DNA of 64,000 bases from contig NZ_AJLK01000013.1 of assembly GCF_000317205.1 (NCBI RefSeq), forward strand, positions 1 to 64,000. Direction: 5' to 3'. Both the position numbers and the translations under genes were made by a program. Shown here one piece after another: positions 19,945 through 27,742 of this stretch. The notes beneath the pieces are model-generated. The model was not told the origin of the DNA, did no database searches, and was given only the letters and a program-made list of their open reading frames with translations. How positions within the stretch are numbered: the stretch's first letter is position 1; each line of letters opens with the position of its first letter. The stretch comes from Fischerella muscicola PCC 7414. Its GTDB lineage: Bacteria > Cyanobacteriota > Cyanobacteriia > Cyanobacteriales > Nostocaceae.

Positions 19945-19976
19945 TGTACCAGACGTGCCATGGCACGTCTGGTACA
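19945..19976. repeat. 32-bp perfect palindrome, dispersed family copy 1
   Basis: The core AGACGTGCCATGGCACGTCT is extended by TGTACC / GGTACA arms into a 32-bp perfect palindrome. The same core recurs at 24130-24149 and 31415-31442, with a looser relative at 29589-29616. Confidence 0.85.
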
Positions 19977-20060
19977 AGGATTTTGGGTAACGCATAATTA
20001 ATTTCTGGAGATGTGTACTAAGTAAGCTATGAAACAAATGGTTACAATACAATCCAATAA

Positions 20061-20285
20061 GTGCGACCTCTTGATGATGGCTCAGCTTTGGCTGTAACTA
20101 TTGCCAAGTGGCGTACACCCAAAGGACGAGACATTAATAAGTCAGGGATTATACCTGATGTAGTTGTAAATTTAACACAAGCTCAACAGCAAGCAATGCT
20201 TCAAAAGCGTTCATTTGGGACAATGGCAGATCCTCAGTACTCTCAAGCTGTGGAAAAACTTACCCAATTGATACAGAAAAAGTGA
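20061..20285 (+). pseudogene. C-terminal remnant of a carboxyl-terminal processing (S41) protease
   Basis: The 74 codons match the extreme C-terminus of cyanobacterial Ctp proteases: RPLDDGSALAVTIAKWRTP, GRDINKSGIIPDVVVNL, then DPQYSQAVEKLTQLI. In intact Ctp this follows the catalytic Ser/Lys region. Here the PDZ domain and all catalytic residues are missing. The codons just before 20061 read IQ-stop where intact proteins have a QSVRPL-type sequence. It is a gene fragment, not a functional protease. The GTG at 20061 is only the first possible start. Confidence 0.75.
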
Positions 20286-20535
20286 TGATCAAAGAGTGGC
20301 AAGCCAAGGAATGCGATCGCATTTTATACCCCGTAATTAAACTGATAACTGATAACTGTTAAATAAGCCTAATTGTATATCGTGCATCTTATCTTGAGTA
20401 TGCCAGAGACAAGTTATCTGCCCTTCTGCCTCCAGCATAGCTGCCTTCTTCAATAAGTACGCAATAATGAATGAGGAGTTGAACAAGAAATTATCAACTT
20501 TCACTCTTAATTTTTGCTTTTAATTAATTAAAATT

Positions 20536-20760
20536 ATGTATAAAGACTTACCACATATTATTCCTTCCCCTCAACCTCAAATTGAGGAAAGTTTTGCTGT
20601 CTACCAAACAACTCACCAGTTTTATCACGAAGTTAAAACCAGAGCAGATTATCAAGAATACTGTGAGTGGTATTACGCAATAGCAGAACAGCATCGTCAA
20701 GACCTTAAAAAAGTGCGCGGCGAATTCAATATAATGCAGTTTTTTGTTCGCCGCCAATGA
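20536..20760 (+). CDS. Small conserved cyanobacterial protein of unknown function
   Basis: The 74-residue soluble protein is rich in aromatic and charged residues (SFAVYQTTHQFYHEVKTRAD, EYCEWYYAIAEQHRQDL). No transmembrane helix or known motif is visible. It probably folds as a short helical bundle. ATG at 20536 is the first start. It converges on ftrV with 6 bp between the stops. Composition is normal for the genome, which supports a real gene, but I do not know its role. Confidence 0.55.
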   Translation: MYKDLPHIIPSPQPQIEESFAVYQTTHQFYHEVKTRADYQEYCEWYYAIAEQHRQDLKKVRGEFNIMQFFVRRQ

Positions 20761-20766
20761 GGGACG

Positions 20767-20988
20767 TTAAATAATTTCTAACTCCTTTTCGCGGAAGTGA
20801 GCTTTAAATTTTTTGCTAAACTGCACTAAAACAGGCAAGTTAGCACTAACTGGTCTATCGTGCCACTGGGTAACAATATCTACCACTTCTCCCTCTGTAC
20901 CTTTTAGGTCAAATGGATTACCACGATGTTCGGGATGATGGTAAACTACCACGGATTCTTTAACACGGACGCGATCGCCTTTCTTCAT
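20767..20988 (-). CDS. ftrV: Ferredoxin-thioredoxin reductase, variable chain
   Basis: From ATG at 20988 the protein is 73 residues, the normal FtrV length. It matches the family along its length (GDRVRVKESVVVYHHPEHRG, DLKGTEGEV, RPVSANLPVLVQFSKKFKAH). FtrV is the non-catalytic SH3-like subunit that clasps the 4Fe-4S catalytic chain, linking photosynthetic ferredoxin to thioredoxin and so light to enzyme activity. AGGTG lies about 10 bases before this ATG. An in-frame ATG at 21039 would add 17 residues not typical of the family. The catalytic chain gene is not in this window. Confidence 0.88.
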   Translation of the reverse strand: MKKGDRVRVKESVVVYHHPEHRGNPFDLKGTEGEVVDIVTQWHDRPVSANLPVLVQFSKKFKAHFREKELEII

Positions 20989-21100
20989 AATAGAATTCAC
21001 ACCTAGCTTCTGCTTTTCCACAAGTGTCTCCACTGCCATCCCTCACTGAACTTGCTGCTGATAAAACATAGACTGCTTGCAAAAGTTGCTGTTGGCTTCT

Positions 21101-21240
21101 AGGCAGTATTGAAGCTTGATTTAATGCCTCAATACTGCCTAGACAAACAAAGCCTGCCTATGCAGGCTTGAATATGGTTTGTTCTCTTAGTCTAAAACCC
21201 TTGTTTTCCAATCGACGGGAGAATAAGAGAACCAGGCGAC
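21101..21240. other. Cluster of hairpins upstream of ftrV
   Basis: Several inverted repeats lie in a row: AGGCAGTATTGA / TCAATACTGCCT (21101-21140), AAGCCTGC-ctat-GCAGGCTT (21150-21169), and GTTCTCTTA / TAAGAGAAC (21181-21232) enclosing AAAAC / GTTTT. On the minus strand the second is followed by TTTGTTTGT, which could terminate a transcript from the phosphatase gene. The whole could also be an ftrV leader or a small RNA. I match it to no known RNA family. Confidence 0.45.
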
Positions 21241-21314
21241 ATCTAAAATCACCTGTGCTTTGGCAAGGGGCCTAACCATTTTATCTTCACTCTAGGGTGA
21301 TACAGCAGTCAAGT

Positions 21315-21500
21315 TAGTTGGTTGTGGTTGTTGGTGGTTGGTGGTGAGTCAGCGCGCCCCAAGGGGGGTCCCTCCCCCAACCCCAAAGGGGGCCCCTAGC
21401 CCCCAATCCCCACTCCCTGTCGGTCGTGGGGGCCGGTGAGTTCCCCACCACCCCACCACCCCATCTCCCCACCTCCCCATCTCCCCACCTCCCCACCACC
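21315..21500. repeat. C-rich dispersed repeat with GTGAGTTCCCC core
   Basis: TTGGTGGTTGGTGGT units are followed by CCCCAATCCCCACTCCC, GGCCGGTGAGTTCCCC, then CCCCACC/CCCCATCT units. It matches the block at positions 1-98 and abuts the phosphatase stop codon. Confidence 0.75.
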
Positions 21501-23441
21501 CTACCTCCGGGGTAGACACAGCTGTTGCACTCTTTGGGGAAGTTGTCTACACATTTGCTGGAATGTTTGCGGCTGCAATTGTTGCCAAGCAAATAACCCT
21601 ACCGTTGCACCTCCTAGCAACAAAGCCAGTAATCCCAGCAGTAAAACCAAAGGTTTATGTTGGCGTTGAGTAGTATTAGAAGTTTCGCTGATGGGGGAAA
21701 TGTCTAACTCCAGCAATACTTGTGAACTTGCTGCTAACTCAGATTCTTCTGGTTGTGGTTCTTCTGGGACAATTTCTACTTGTTTTTCTTCGACAACTTC
21801 TATTTGTAATTTCTTTTGAGTAACTGGAACCAAATAATCTGGAGAAAGACGATAATGGGCAAGCACCACAGATACATTGTCATGGCCGTTTTTCTGATTT
21901 GCCAGTTGAATCCAAGCATGAACAGCGTCTTCTAAAGTCAGTTCCCCTGTTAATACTGGTACAGCGTAATCTCGCCAAGCTTGTTCTACTAAATTATTGT
22001 CGCTCAAGCCATCGGAACACAACAATAATATGCCGTCTTCTTCCAAAATCAAGCGCCGAACTAGAGGACGAAGCAATTCACCATCTTTTGTTCCTAAAGC
22101 TTGGGTGAGGACAGTAGCATCTGGGCGTTGCAACGCCTGGCGATAGAGACTGCGGGCATGGCATACTTCCCGTGTTGCCACATCATCATCAACTGTAAGT
22201 AGCTGGCAGTAGTTACGGGTAATCCAGTAAGCACGACTATCACCCACATTAACTAAATAAAGTTCCTGGGCATTGTCTGATTGCCACCCAGCAGTAGTTT
22301 GAATGCGTTGCGGGATTTGGGCAGCCATAACAATGGTTGTAGCCATACGTTGGGTGCCTGTACGTTTTTGTTCGTCATTACAATTGCAAATAATGTTGTT
22401 GATTACCCGCAAACTCGCTTCTAACTGTTGTTGCAATAAATCTGGCGGTACAATCTCGGCTTGTTCGGTAACTTCTTGTAATAATGCGCGAATTTGCAGT
22501 TTCGCAGACTGCACTGCTAATTGACTGGCAACTTCACCGCCTTCATGCCCACCAATACCATCGCAAACGATCGCTACTCGTGGTAATAATGAATCAGCGA
22601 TCGCATTGTTGCCATGAGGATAGCAAGTATCTTCGTTTTGTATCAGTCCTTCAGCCCCTTTATCGGTTGCACCTGCTACTTTGATGCTTAAAGGTAATTC
22701 CGCCGCAGATGTCAATAATAAAGCATTCAGTTGAGCAGCAATATCTTTTAACCCTGCCTCACCACTACACATTTGTTGAACTATTTTTTGCAAGTCTCTT
22801 GCAACTTGGGTTTTGGCAGTAACTACCAAAGGTTGCCAACACTCTCCCAAATGCTTTACACTTGGCTGTCCTGACTGCTGAAGTTGTAACAGCCGCACAC
22901 ACCAACCTTGCACTCTTAAATTATTTGGTATGAGCAAACTACTTGCTACTCCCATTTCAGACAAAGGCTGCCACAATTGCAGAATTTGCCATAGCCAGTA
23001 AACTTGTCTAACTGCCGTTGCTTGCTGCCATGCTTTTGTTAATGTTGGGTAAAGATTTCCCGCTTCATCTATAGGCACATTTTCCAGCAAGAGAATATCA
23101 TCTGCTGCTTCTGTTTGAGAAAGAACAAATCCATAAACTTGGGGTAGGTGTAACCGTTGTTGATATAACCGCAGGTAAGGAATAATTTCTTTTGGTATTG
23201 CGCTGGGTATGTTAGGTAACTTTCCTGGTTGAGTATCCAGCCAAATCCGAGGTGCAATTACCTCATATTTATCAGCTACTTTTTCTCCTTGGGGAATTGT
23301 ACCTGCTGATGACCCAATTACCCAAAGATAGCGATGAATCAGGGGAGTTTGACAATTTGCACAAACACGGTTATCTACAGGGTTGATTGGGCGAGTACAG
23401 ATAGGATTAGGACAATTAATTATCCGTTGAGCCAAAATCAT
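21501..23441 (-). CDS. PP2C-type Ser/Thr phosphatase with zinc ribbon and C-terminal membrane anchor
   Basis: The protein has 646 residues. A four-cysteine zinc ribbon (Cys10, Cys15, Cys27, Cys30) opens it. A region of about 200 residues follows that looks like a worn-down kinase lobe (DILLLENVPIDEAG, GVASSLLIPNNLRVQG). The PP2C phosphatase (about 270-530) shows the metal-binding aspartates in AIVCDGIGGHEGG, VNVGDSRAYW, LLCSDGLSDN and GHDNVSVVL. Near the C-terminus one membrane helix (LVLLLGLLALLLGGATVGLF) is followed by a short tail. PP2C enzymes remove phosphate from Ser/Thr using Mn or Mg and often oppose Hanks-type kinases. The pseudokinase reading is an inference. ATG at 23441. Confidence 0.88.
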   Translation of the reverse strand: MILAQRIINCPNPICTRPINPVDNRVCANCQTPLIHRYLWVIGSSAGTIPQGEKVADKYEVIAPRIWLDTQPGKLPNIPSAIPKEIIPYLRLYQQRLHLPQVYGFVLSQTEAADDILLLENVPIDEAGNLYPTLTKAWQQATAVRQVYWLWQILQLWQPLSEMGVASSLLIPNNLRVQGWCVRLLQLQQSGQPSVKHLGECWQPLVVTAKTQVARDLQKIVQQMCSGEAGLKDIAAQLNALLLTSAAELPLSIKVAGATDKGAEGLIQNEDTCYPHGNNAIADSLLPRVAIVCDGIGGHEGGEVASQLAVQSAKLQIRALLQEVTEQAEIVPPDLLQQQLEASLRVINNIICNCNDEQKRTGTQRMATTIVMAAQIPQRIQTTAGWQSDNAQELYLVNVGDSRAYWITRNYCQLLTVDDDVATREVCHARSLYRQALQRPDATVLTQALGTKDGELLRPLVRRLILEEDGILLLCSDGLSDNNLVEQAWRDYAVPVLTGELTLEDAVHAWIQLANQKNGHDNVSVVLAHYRLSPDYLVPVTQKKLQIEVVEEKQVEIVPEEPQPEESELAASSQVLLELDISPISETSNTTQRQHKPLVLLLGLLALLLGGATVGLFAWQQLQPQTFQQMCRQLPQRVQQLCLPRR

Positions 23442-23636
23442 GCAAGTGTAAATATCTAGGTAAATTGATAGGTGAAGTTCGATTAAATTTAGCAGCCAAA
23501 AATTGAAATGTTAGACTAGACTGGATTTACTGGTTTACTTTTAACACTAGTTAATTAAAAGTTGAAAATTTTTACGTAAAAAATTTTAGTACATCACAGT
23601 AGAAATATAAATAAATATAATGTTTAGGATGGCGCT

Positions 23637-24095
23637 ATGCCAATTTCTACGGCAATGTGGTTGTCGAGTTCTACCCTCATCTGGCTGCTGGTAGGAGCAG
23701 GTTTGTGCTTAATAGAACTGTTTTTGCCAACGGCTTTTGTAGCTTTGATGATGGGAATTAGCGCTTTTGTGGTGGCGCTACTCTCTCCAGTGATTTTAGG
23801 AAAATTATGGCTGCAATTAGTTGTTTGGCTACTGCTTTCTGTAGTGCTAATTGTGCTTTGTCGTCGTTTAGTGACACCGGTGCGAGGCAAGTCAAAACTT
23901 CAGGATGCAACCACGGCTGAAACTTTAACAGAAATACCACCTGGAAAAGCAGGAAGAGTATTATACGAAGGCAATTCTTGGCGGGCGCGGTGTTATGATG
24001 ACCATTTAGCGATCGCACCAAATCAAAGAGTTTATGTAGTCAGGCGCGAAGGGACAACTCTAATTGTCATGCCGGAATATTCTTCACTTCAATAG
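23637..24095 (+). CDS. NfeD family membrane protein
   Basis: The 152-residue protein has two or three hydrophobic helices in its first half (LIWLLVGAGLCLIELFLPTA, and VVWLLLSVVLIVLCRRL). A small soluble OB-fold domain follows (GKAGRVLYEGNSWRARC, VVRREGTTLIVMPE). This is the short NfeD form lacking the ClpP-like protease domain. Short NfeD proteins partner SPFH/slipin proteins in membrane microdomains, and the next gene on the same strand is exactly such a protein, 200 bp downstream across a repeat. ATG at 23637. Confidence 0.88.
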   Translation: MPISTAMWLSSSTLIWLLVGAGLCLIELFLPTAFVALMMGISAFVVALLSPVILGKLWLQLVVWLLLSVVLIVLCRRLVTPVRGKSKLQDATTAETLTEIPPGKAGRVLYEGNSWRARCYDDHLAIAPNQRVYVVRREGTTLIVMPEYSSLQ

Positions 24096-24099
24096 TTGG

Positions 24100-24196
24100 T
24101 GGTTAGTGGTTGATTGTTGATTGTTGTAGAGACGTGCCATGGCACGTCTGTACATTGATTAGTGGTTAGTGGTTAGTGGTTAGTGGTTAGTGGTTA
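24100..24196. repeat. Palindrome copy 2 plus TTAGTGG repeats between nfeD and SPFH genes
   Basis: The palindrome core AGACGTGCCATGGCACGTCT lies at 24130-24149. It is flanked on both sides by TTAGTGGTTAGTGG-type units. The same composite arrangement appears at 31375-31470. Confidence 0.85.
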
Positions 24197-24295
24197 GGAA
24201 TCAGTACCAGCCGCAGTGGGTAATAGAATTTGATAACTGATCACTGATAACTGATAACTGATTTATTCACCTACTTAAAAATTAGGAGATAAATA

Positions 24296-25303
24296 ATGGA
24301 ACCTTTGTTTTTTCTTATAAGTTTAGTTTTAGGTGGTTCGGTAATAGCAAGTTCTGTGAAAGTAGTCAACCAGGGTAATGAAGCTTTGGTTGAACGCTTA
24401 GGTAGCTATAATAAAAAGTTGGAACCAGGACTGAACTTTGTTGTTCCTTTCATGGATAGAATTGTCTTTCGTGAAACTATCCGAGAAAAAGTTTTAGACA
24501 TTCCCCCACAACAATGCATTACTCGCGATAACGTCAAAATTACCGTTGATGCAGTAGTTTACTGGCGCATCGTCGATATGGAAAAGGCTTATTACAAAGT
24601 AGAAAATCTCCAAGCTGCCATGGTGAATTTGGTGATGACACAAATTCGTGCGGAAATGGGCAAACTAGAACTAGATGAAACCTTTACCGCCCGTTCAGAA
24701 GTAAATGAACTTTTATTGCGAGATTTAGATATTGCTACCGATCCTTGGGGAGTAAAGGTAACGCGGGTAGAACTAAGAGACATTCTTCCATCTCAAGAAG
24801 TGCAGCAGTCGATGGAATTGCAAATGTCGGCGGAAAGACGTAAAAGAGCAGCAATTTTAACTTCTGAAGGTGAACGAGAATCAGCTATTAACAGTGCCAG
24901 AGGTAAAGCAGAAGCACAAGTTCTAGAGGCTGAAGCTCGTCAAAAAGCAGTGATTTTGGAAGCAGAAGCTCAACAAAAAGCCCTAATTCTCAAAGCCCAA
25001 GCCGAACGCCAGCAACAAGTTCTCAAAGCCCAAGCTATTGCTGAGTCTGCGGAATTGATTGCCCAAAAAATTAAAACCAACCCTACAGCCTCTAAAGCCT
25101 TAGAAGTTCTGTTTGCCTTAGGTTATCTAGATATGGGCGCAACTATTGGCAAGAGCGATAGCAGCAAAGTCATGTTTATAGATCCTCGCACAATTCCTGC
25201 TACCCTAGAGGGCATACGCTCGATTGTTTCAGATGTCCCAACAGATTCTAACCAGATTTTAGACAACCAGACGTCAAACATAAATACAAATGGTCTTGGC
25301 TGA
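24296..25303 (+). CDS. SPFH/Band 7 (stomatin/paraslipin-like) membrane scaffold protein
   Basis: The 335-residue protein has an N-terminal hydrophobic anchor ([21 protein letters not shown]). The SPFH domain follows ([59 protein letters not shown]), then a long Ala/Glu/Gln-rich coiled coil ([20 protein letters not shown]) and a hydrophobic segment. Such proteins form ring-like oligomers at the inner face of membranes and are usually encoded beside NfeD, as here. The start is ATG at 24296, preceded by AGGAG. A role in membrane stress or quality control is inferred from the family. Confidence 0.92.
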   Translation: MEPLFFLISLVLGGSVIASSVKVVNQGNEALVERLGSYNKKLEPGLNFVVPFMDRIVFRETIREKVLDIPPQQCITRDNVKITVDAVVYWRIVDMEKAYYKVENLQAAMVNLVMTQIRAEMGKLELDETFTARSEVNELLLRDLDIATDPWGVKVTRVELRDILPSQEVQQSMELQMSAERRKRAAILTSEGERESAINSARGKAEAQVLEAEARQKAVILEAEAQQKALILKAQAERQQQVLKAQAIAESAELIAQKIKTNPTASKALEVLFALGYLDMGATIGKSDSSKVMFIDPRTIPATLEGIRSIVSDVPTDSNQILDNQTSNINTNGLG

Positions 25304-25382
25304 GATAATTCTTCAATGGTACAAGTCCCCAGATTCCATAGAATCAAACCAATCCACAATCCAAAATCCTGTTAGCGGACGA

Positions 25383-25787
25383 CTATTCCATCGCGGCTTG
25401 AGCCATATGGCATTGTTTACACAAACCAAAAAACTCTAAGGTATGGTAAAAGATTTTAAAATTATGGGTGACTTGCAATTGTGTTTCTAGTTCATGGACT
25501 GGACACTGATTAATTGCAATGGAAGTGCCACATTGCAGACAGGTGAGATGATGCTTATCTTGCTGCGCCAAGCTATAAAGGGCTTCACCGTTAGCCAATG
25601 TCCGCACTTGCACCATACCTTCCAGTTTTAAGGCTTCTAGAGAGCGGTAAACTGTTGCCAAACCCATACTTTGATCGCGGTTACGCAGTTCCACGTAAAT
25701 ATCCTGGGCAGAAATACCTTGTTTGATGGTTTTGAGAAGATTCAGAATCCGCTCTTGGCTACGGGTACGTATAACTTTCATAGACAC
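25383..25787 (-). CDS. zur: Fur family metalloregulator, probably Zur (FurB-like)
   Basis: The 134-residue protein has a winged helix (LLKTIKQGISAQDIYVELRN, GLATVYRSLEALKLEGMVQV) and a C-terminal dimerisation domain. That domain has the structural-zinc CxxC pairs CLQC and CKQC and the sensory-site residues KHHLTC and FKIFYHTLEFFGLC. The absence of the usual iron-Fur HHDH pattern and the CLQCGTSIAINQCPVHELE segment match cyanobacterial FurB/Zur, which represses zinc uptake genes when zinc is plentiful. ATG at 25787; an internal ATG two codons later is an alternative. It is divergent from purS, and no zinc-transport gene lies nearby. Confidence 0.8.
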   Translation of the reverse strand: MSMKVIRTRSQERILNLLKTIKQGISAQDIYVELRNRDQSMGLATVYRSLEALKLEGMVQVRTLANGEALYSLAQQDKHHLTCLQCGTSIAINQCPVHELETQLQVTHNFKIFYHTLEFFGLCKQCHMAQAAME

Positions 25788-25924
25788 TATCTTGAAAATG
25801 GGAGCAAGGGTAAAGCTATGTCTTGGCTAACTTATAGCTTAACGCCGATAACTTGTAATCTTTATTGTCGCTGAACTGCAACATAAAGATATAGTATGAG
25901 CGTAGCAGCATTCAGCGAAAGTCA

Positions 25925-26203
25925 GTGCAAAGGAAGTATCGAGCCAAAATTTTTGTCACACTCCGTCCTTCAGTTTTAGATCCTGCTGGTGTAGCAGTGC
26001 AATCGGGGCTGAAGCAGTTGGGATACAATAACGTGGAACAAGTGCGGATTGGTAAGTATATAGAAGTCACCCTGATTTCACCAGATGAGAATTCTGCACG
26101 TCAAAATCTGGATCAGATATGTGATCAAATGTTAGCAAATCCAGTGATTGAAAATTATCGTTTTGAGTTGATTGAAGTGGAATCACAGACGGGAGTGATT
26201 TAA
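25925..26203 (+). CDS. purS: Phosphoribosylformylglycinamidine synthase subunit PurS
   Basis: The 92-residue protein matches the small structural subunit PurS (AKIFVTLRPSVLDPAGVAVQ, GLKQLGYNNVEQVRIGKYIE). PurS joins PurL and PurQ in the ATP-dependent conversion of FGAR to FGAM, the fourth step of purine synthesis, by helping ammonia pass from PurQ to PurL. The start is GTG at 25925, where family homology begins. purQ follows 118 bp downstream on the same strand across a C-rich repeat. purL is not in the window. Confidence 0.92.
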   Translation: MQRKYRAKIFVTLRPSVLDPAGVAVQSGLKQLGYNNVEQVRIGKYIEVTLISPDENSARQNLDQICDQMLANPVIENYRFELIEVESQTGVI

Positions 26204-26320
26204 AAAGATGGGGAACTCACCGGCCCCTGGTGGGGATTAGGGGCAGTGGGGAGGTTGGGTGATGGGGAGAAGAACAAATGATCTGGACAATTGACCATTG
26301 ACTATTGACTATTGACTAAA
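26204..26320. repeat. Dispersed GGGGAACTCACCGG repeat inside the purS-purQ gap
   Basis: The segment GGGGAACTCACCGGCCCC is the reverse orientation of the GTGAGTTCCCC family seen at 21-50 and 21435. ATTGACTATTGACTATTGAC units then lead up to the purQ start codon. Confidence 0.7.
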
Positions 26321-26321
26321 A

Positions 26322-27002
26322 ATGAAATTTGGTGTTGTTGTTTTTCCAGGTTCTAATTGCGATCGCGATGTTGCTTACGTTACCAGGGACATCTTAGGGC
26401 AACCAACTCGCATGGTTTGGCATCAAGATACGGATATTGCCGATTTGGATGTGATTATTCTCCCTGGTGGATTTAGCTATGGTGATTATCTGCGCTGTGG
26501 TGCGATCGCTCGTTTCTCACCCGTGATGCAGCAAGTCATTGAACATGCACAAAAAGGCAAATTTGTCCTCGGTATTTGCAACGGGTTTCAGGTATTAACT
26601 GAAGCAGGGCTATTACCGGGAGCATTGACAAGAAATCGGGATTTGCATTTTGTTTGCGATCGCACTCCCTTGAAAGTCGAACGCAATGATTTAGCTTGGA
26701 CACAAGCTTACTCTAGTGGTGAAATTATCACTTTACCCATTGCCCACGGAGAAGGACGATTTTATGCAGATAGACCGACATTAGCAGAACTAGAAGATAA
26801 CGGTCAAATAGTGTTCCGTTACCAGGGTGAGAACCCCAACGGTTCGCTGAAAAACATCGCCGGTATTTGCAATGCTACAGGTAATGTCTTAGGGATGATG
26901 CCGCACCCAGAAAGGGCAGCAGATCCCGCCCTTGGTGGTACAGATGGGTTGAAGTTGTTTGCTGGTTTGTTAGAAAAAGCAGTCGTGGCAGCAGGAGTTT
27001 AG
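26322..27002 (+). CDS. purQ: Phosphoribosylformylglycinamidine synthase subunit PurQ
   Basis: The 226-residue class I glutamine amidotransferase starts [15 protein letters not shown]. The nucleophile elbow [12 protein letters not shown] holds the catalytic Cys near residue 87. [11 protein letters not shown] near residue 195 supplies the His/Glu of the triad. It releases ammonia from glutamine for FGAM synthase, working with PurS (encoded immediately upstream) and PurL. ATG at 26322. It is likely in the purS transcript despite the repeat between them. Confidence 0.95.
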   Translation: MKFGVVVFPGSNCDRDVAYVTRDILGQPTRMVWHQDTDIADLDVIILPGGFSYGDYLRCGAIARFSPVMQQVIEHAQKGKFVLGICNGFQVLTEAGLLPGALTRNRDLHFVCDRTPLKVERNDLAWTQAYSSGEIITLPIAHGEGRFYADRPTLAELEDNGQIVFRYQGENPNGSLKNIAGICNATGNVLGMMPHPERAADPALGGTDGLKLFAGLLEKAVVAAGV

Positions 27003-27098
27003 TACATTAGTACAAATTTAAGCCTCTGGATAGGGTATTCCTCGTGTTTGCGAATCTAAGCTGAGGTGTATTCAGTTACGCAAATCGAGGAAATTATT

Positions 27099-27302
27099 AT
27101 GCCCGGTGGACACGCCAGCCATAAAGGCACTTCTGCTAAACCCAACGTCAACGCCAGTGGACTCACAAATGCTGCTGACGATGCTACGGAAAATCCTCAG
27201 GAAGTTGTAGGAAATCGTACCGATTCTTCGAGTAGAACGGATGAAGCGACGGTAAATCCTGCTGCTATTGAGCGTCCGCAAGAACCGGATGAGCAAGAGT
27301 AG
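27099..27302 (+). CDS. Small hydrophilic, probably disordered protein
   Basis: The 67-residue protein begins PGGHASHKGTSAKPNVNASG and is rich in Asn, Asp, Glu, Thr and Ser. It has no Cys, Trp or hydrophobic stretch, so it is probably disordered. ATG at 27099 has GAGG about 8 bases upstream. The open frame from 27066 adds an unlikely leader. A terminator follows 27 bp after the stop codon. Function unknown; its hydrophilin-like composition suggests, but does not show, a stress role. Confidence 0.6.
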   Translation: MPGGHASHKGTSAKPNVNASGLTNAADDATENPQEVVGNRTDSSSRTDEATVNPAAIERPQEPDEQE

Positions 27303-27329
27303 GGTTTGGCAAGTTGAGAGTAAACGTAG

Positions 27330-27360
27330 GGACACAGTATTGCTGTGTCCTTTGTTGTGT
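27330..27360 (+). terminator. Terminator-like hairpin
   Basis: GGACACAG-tattg-CTGTGTCC (27330-27350) is followed by TTTGTTGTGT. It ends the transcript of the small hydrophilic protein. Confidence 0.65.
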
Positions 27361-27742
27361 CAATGATTTTATTTCTTCAAATATATTAGTATATATTTTT
27401 ACTTAAACAATACATGATATAGCAGTTAAACGTAACACGCTTACTTCAAACCCCGAATTACCAACAGACAAATTAGATTTGTTTGTTTACCCAATTACGA
27501 AAATTTCGCGTCATCCCCATCACTCCTACTCTCATCAGGTATTTATGGGTTTATTTTATCGTTGTCACGGTGGAGCGATCGCATTTGCTGCTCTGATAGG
27601 TTTGAAAGCCACCCATAACTAAAGTTTTCATTGATATAGTATGACCTTCTGCCCTCTGCCTTTTTTTGTAAGAGTTTTGACATAAAAACAGTATTGTAAA
27701 ATAGAAAGAGTAGGATTCGGAGGACCAGTTCACTGGTCATAG
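27361..27742. other. Intergenic upstream of hflX, no gene seen
   Basis: AT-rich sequence with one GCGATCGC octamer and a GGAGGA string at 27719-27724 that resembles a ribosome-binding site. The hflX frame is closed upstream by TAG at 27740-27742. Confidence 0.45.
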
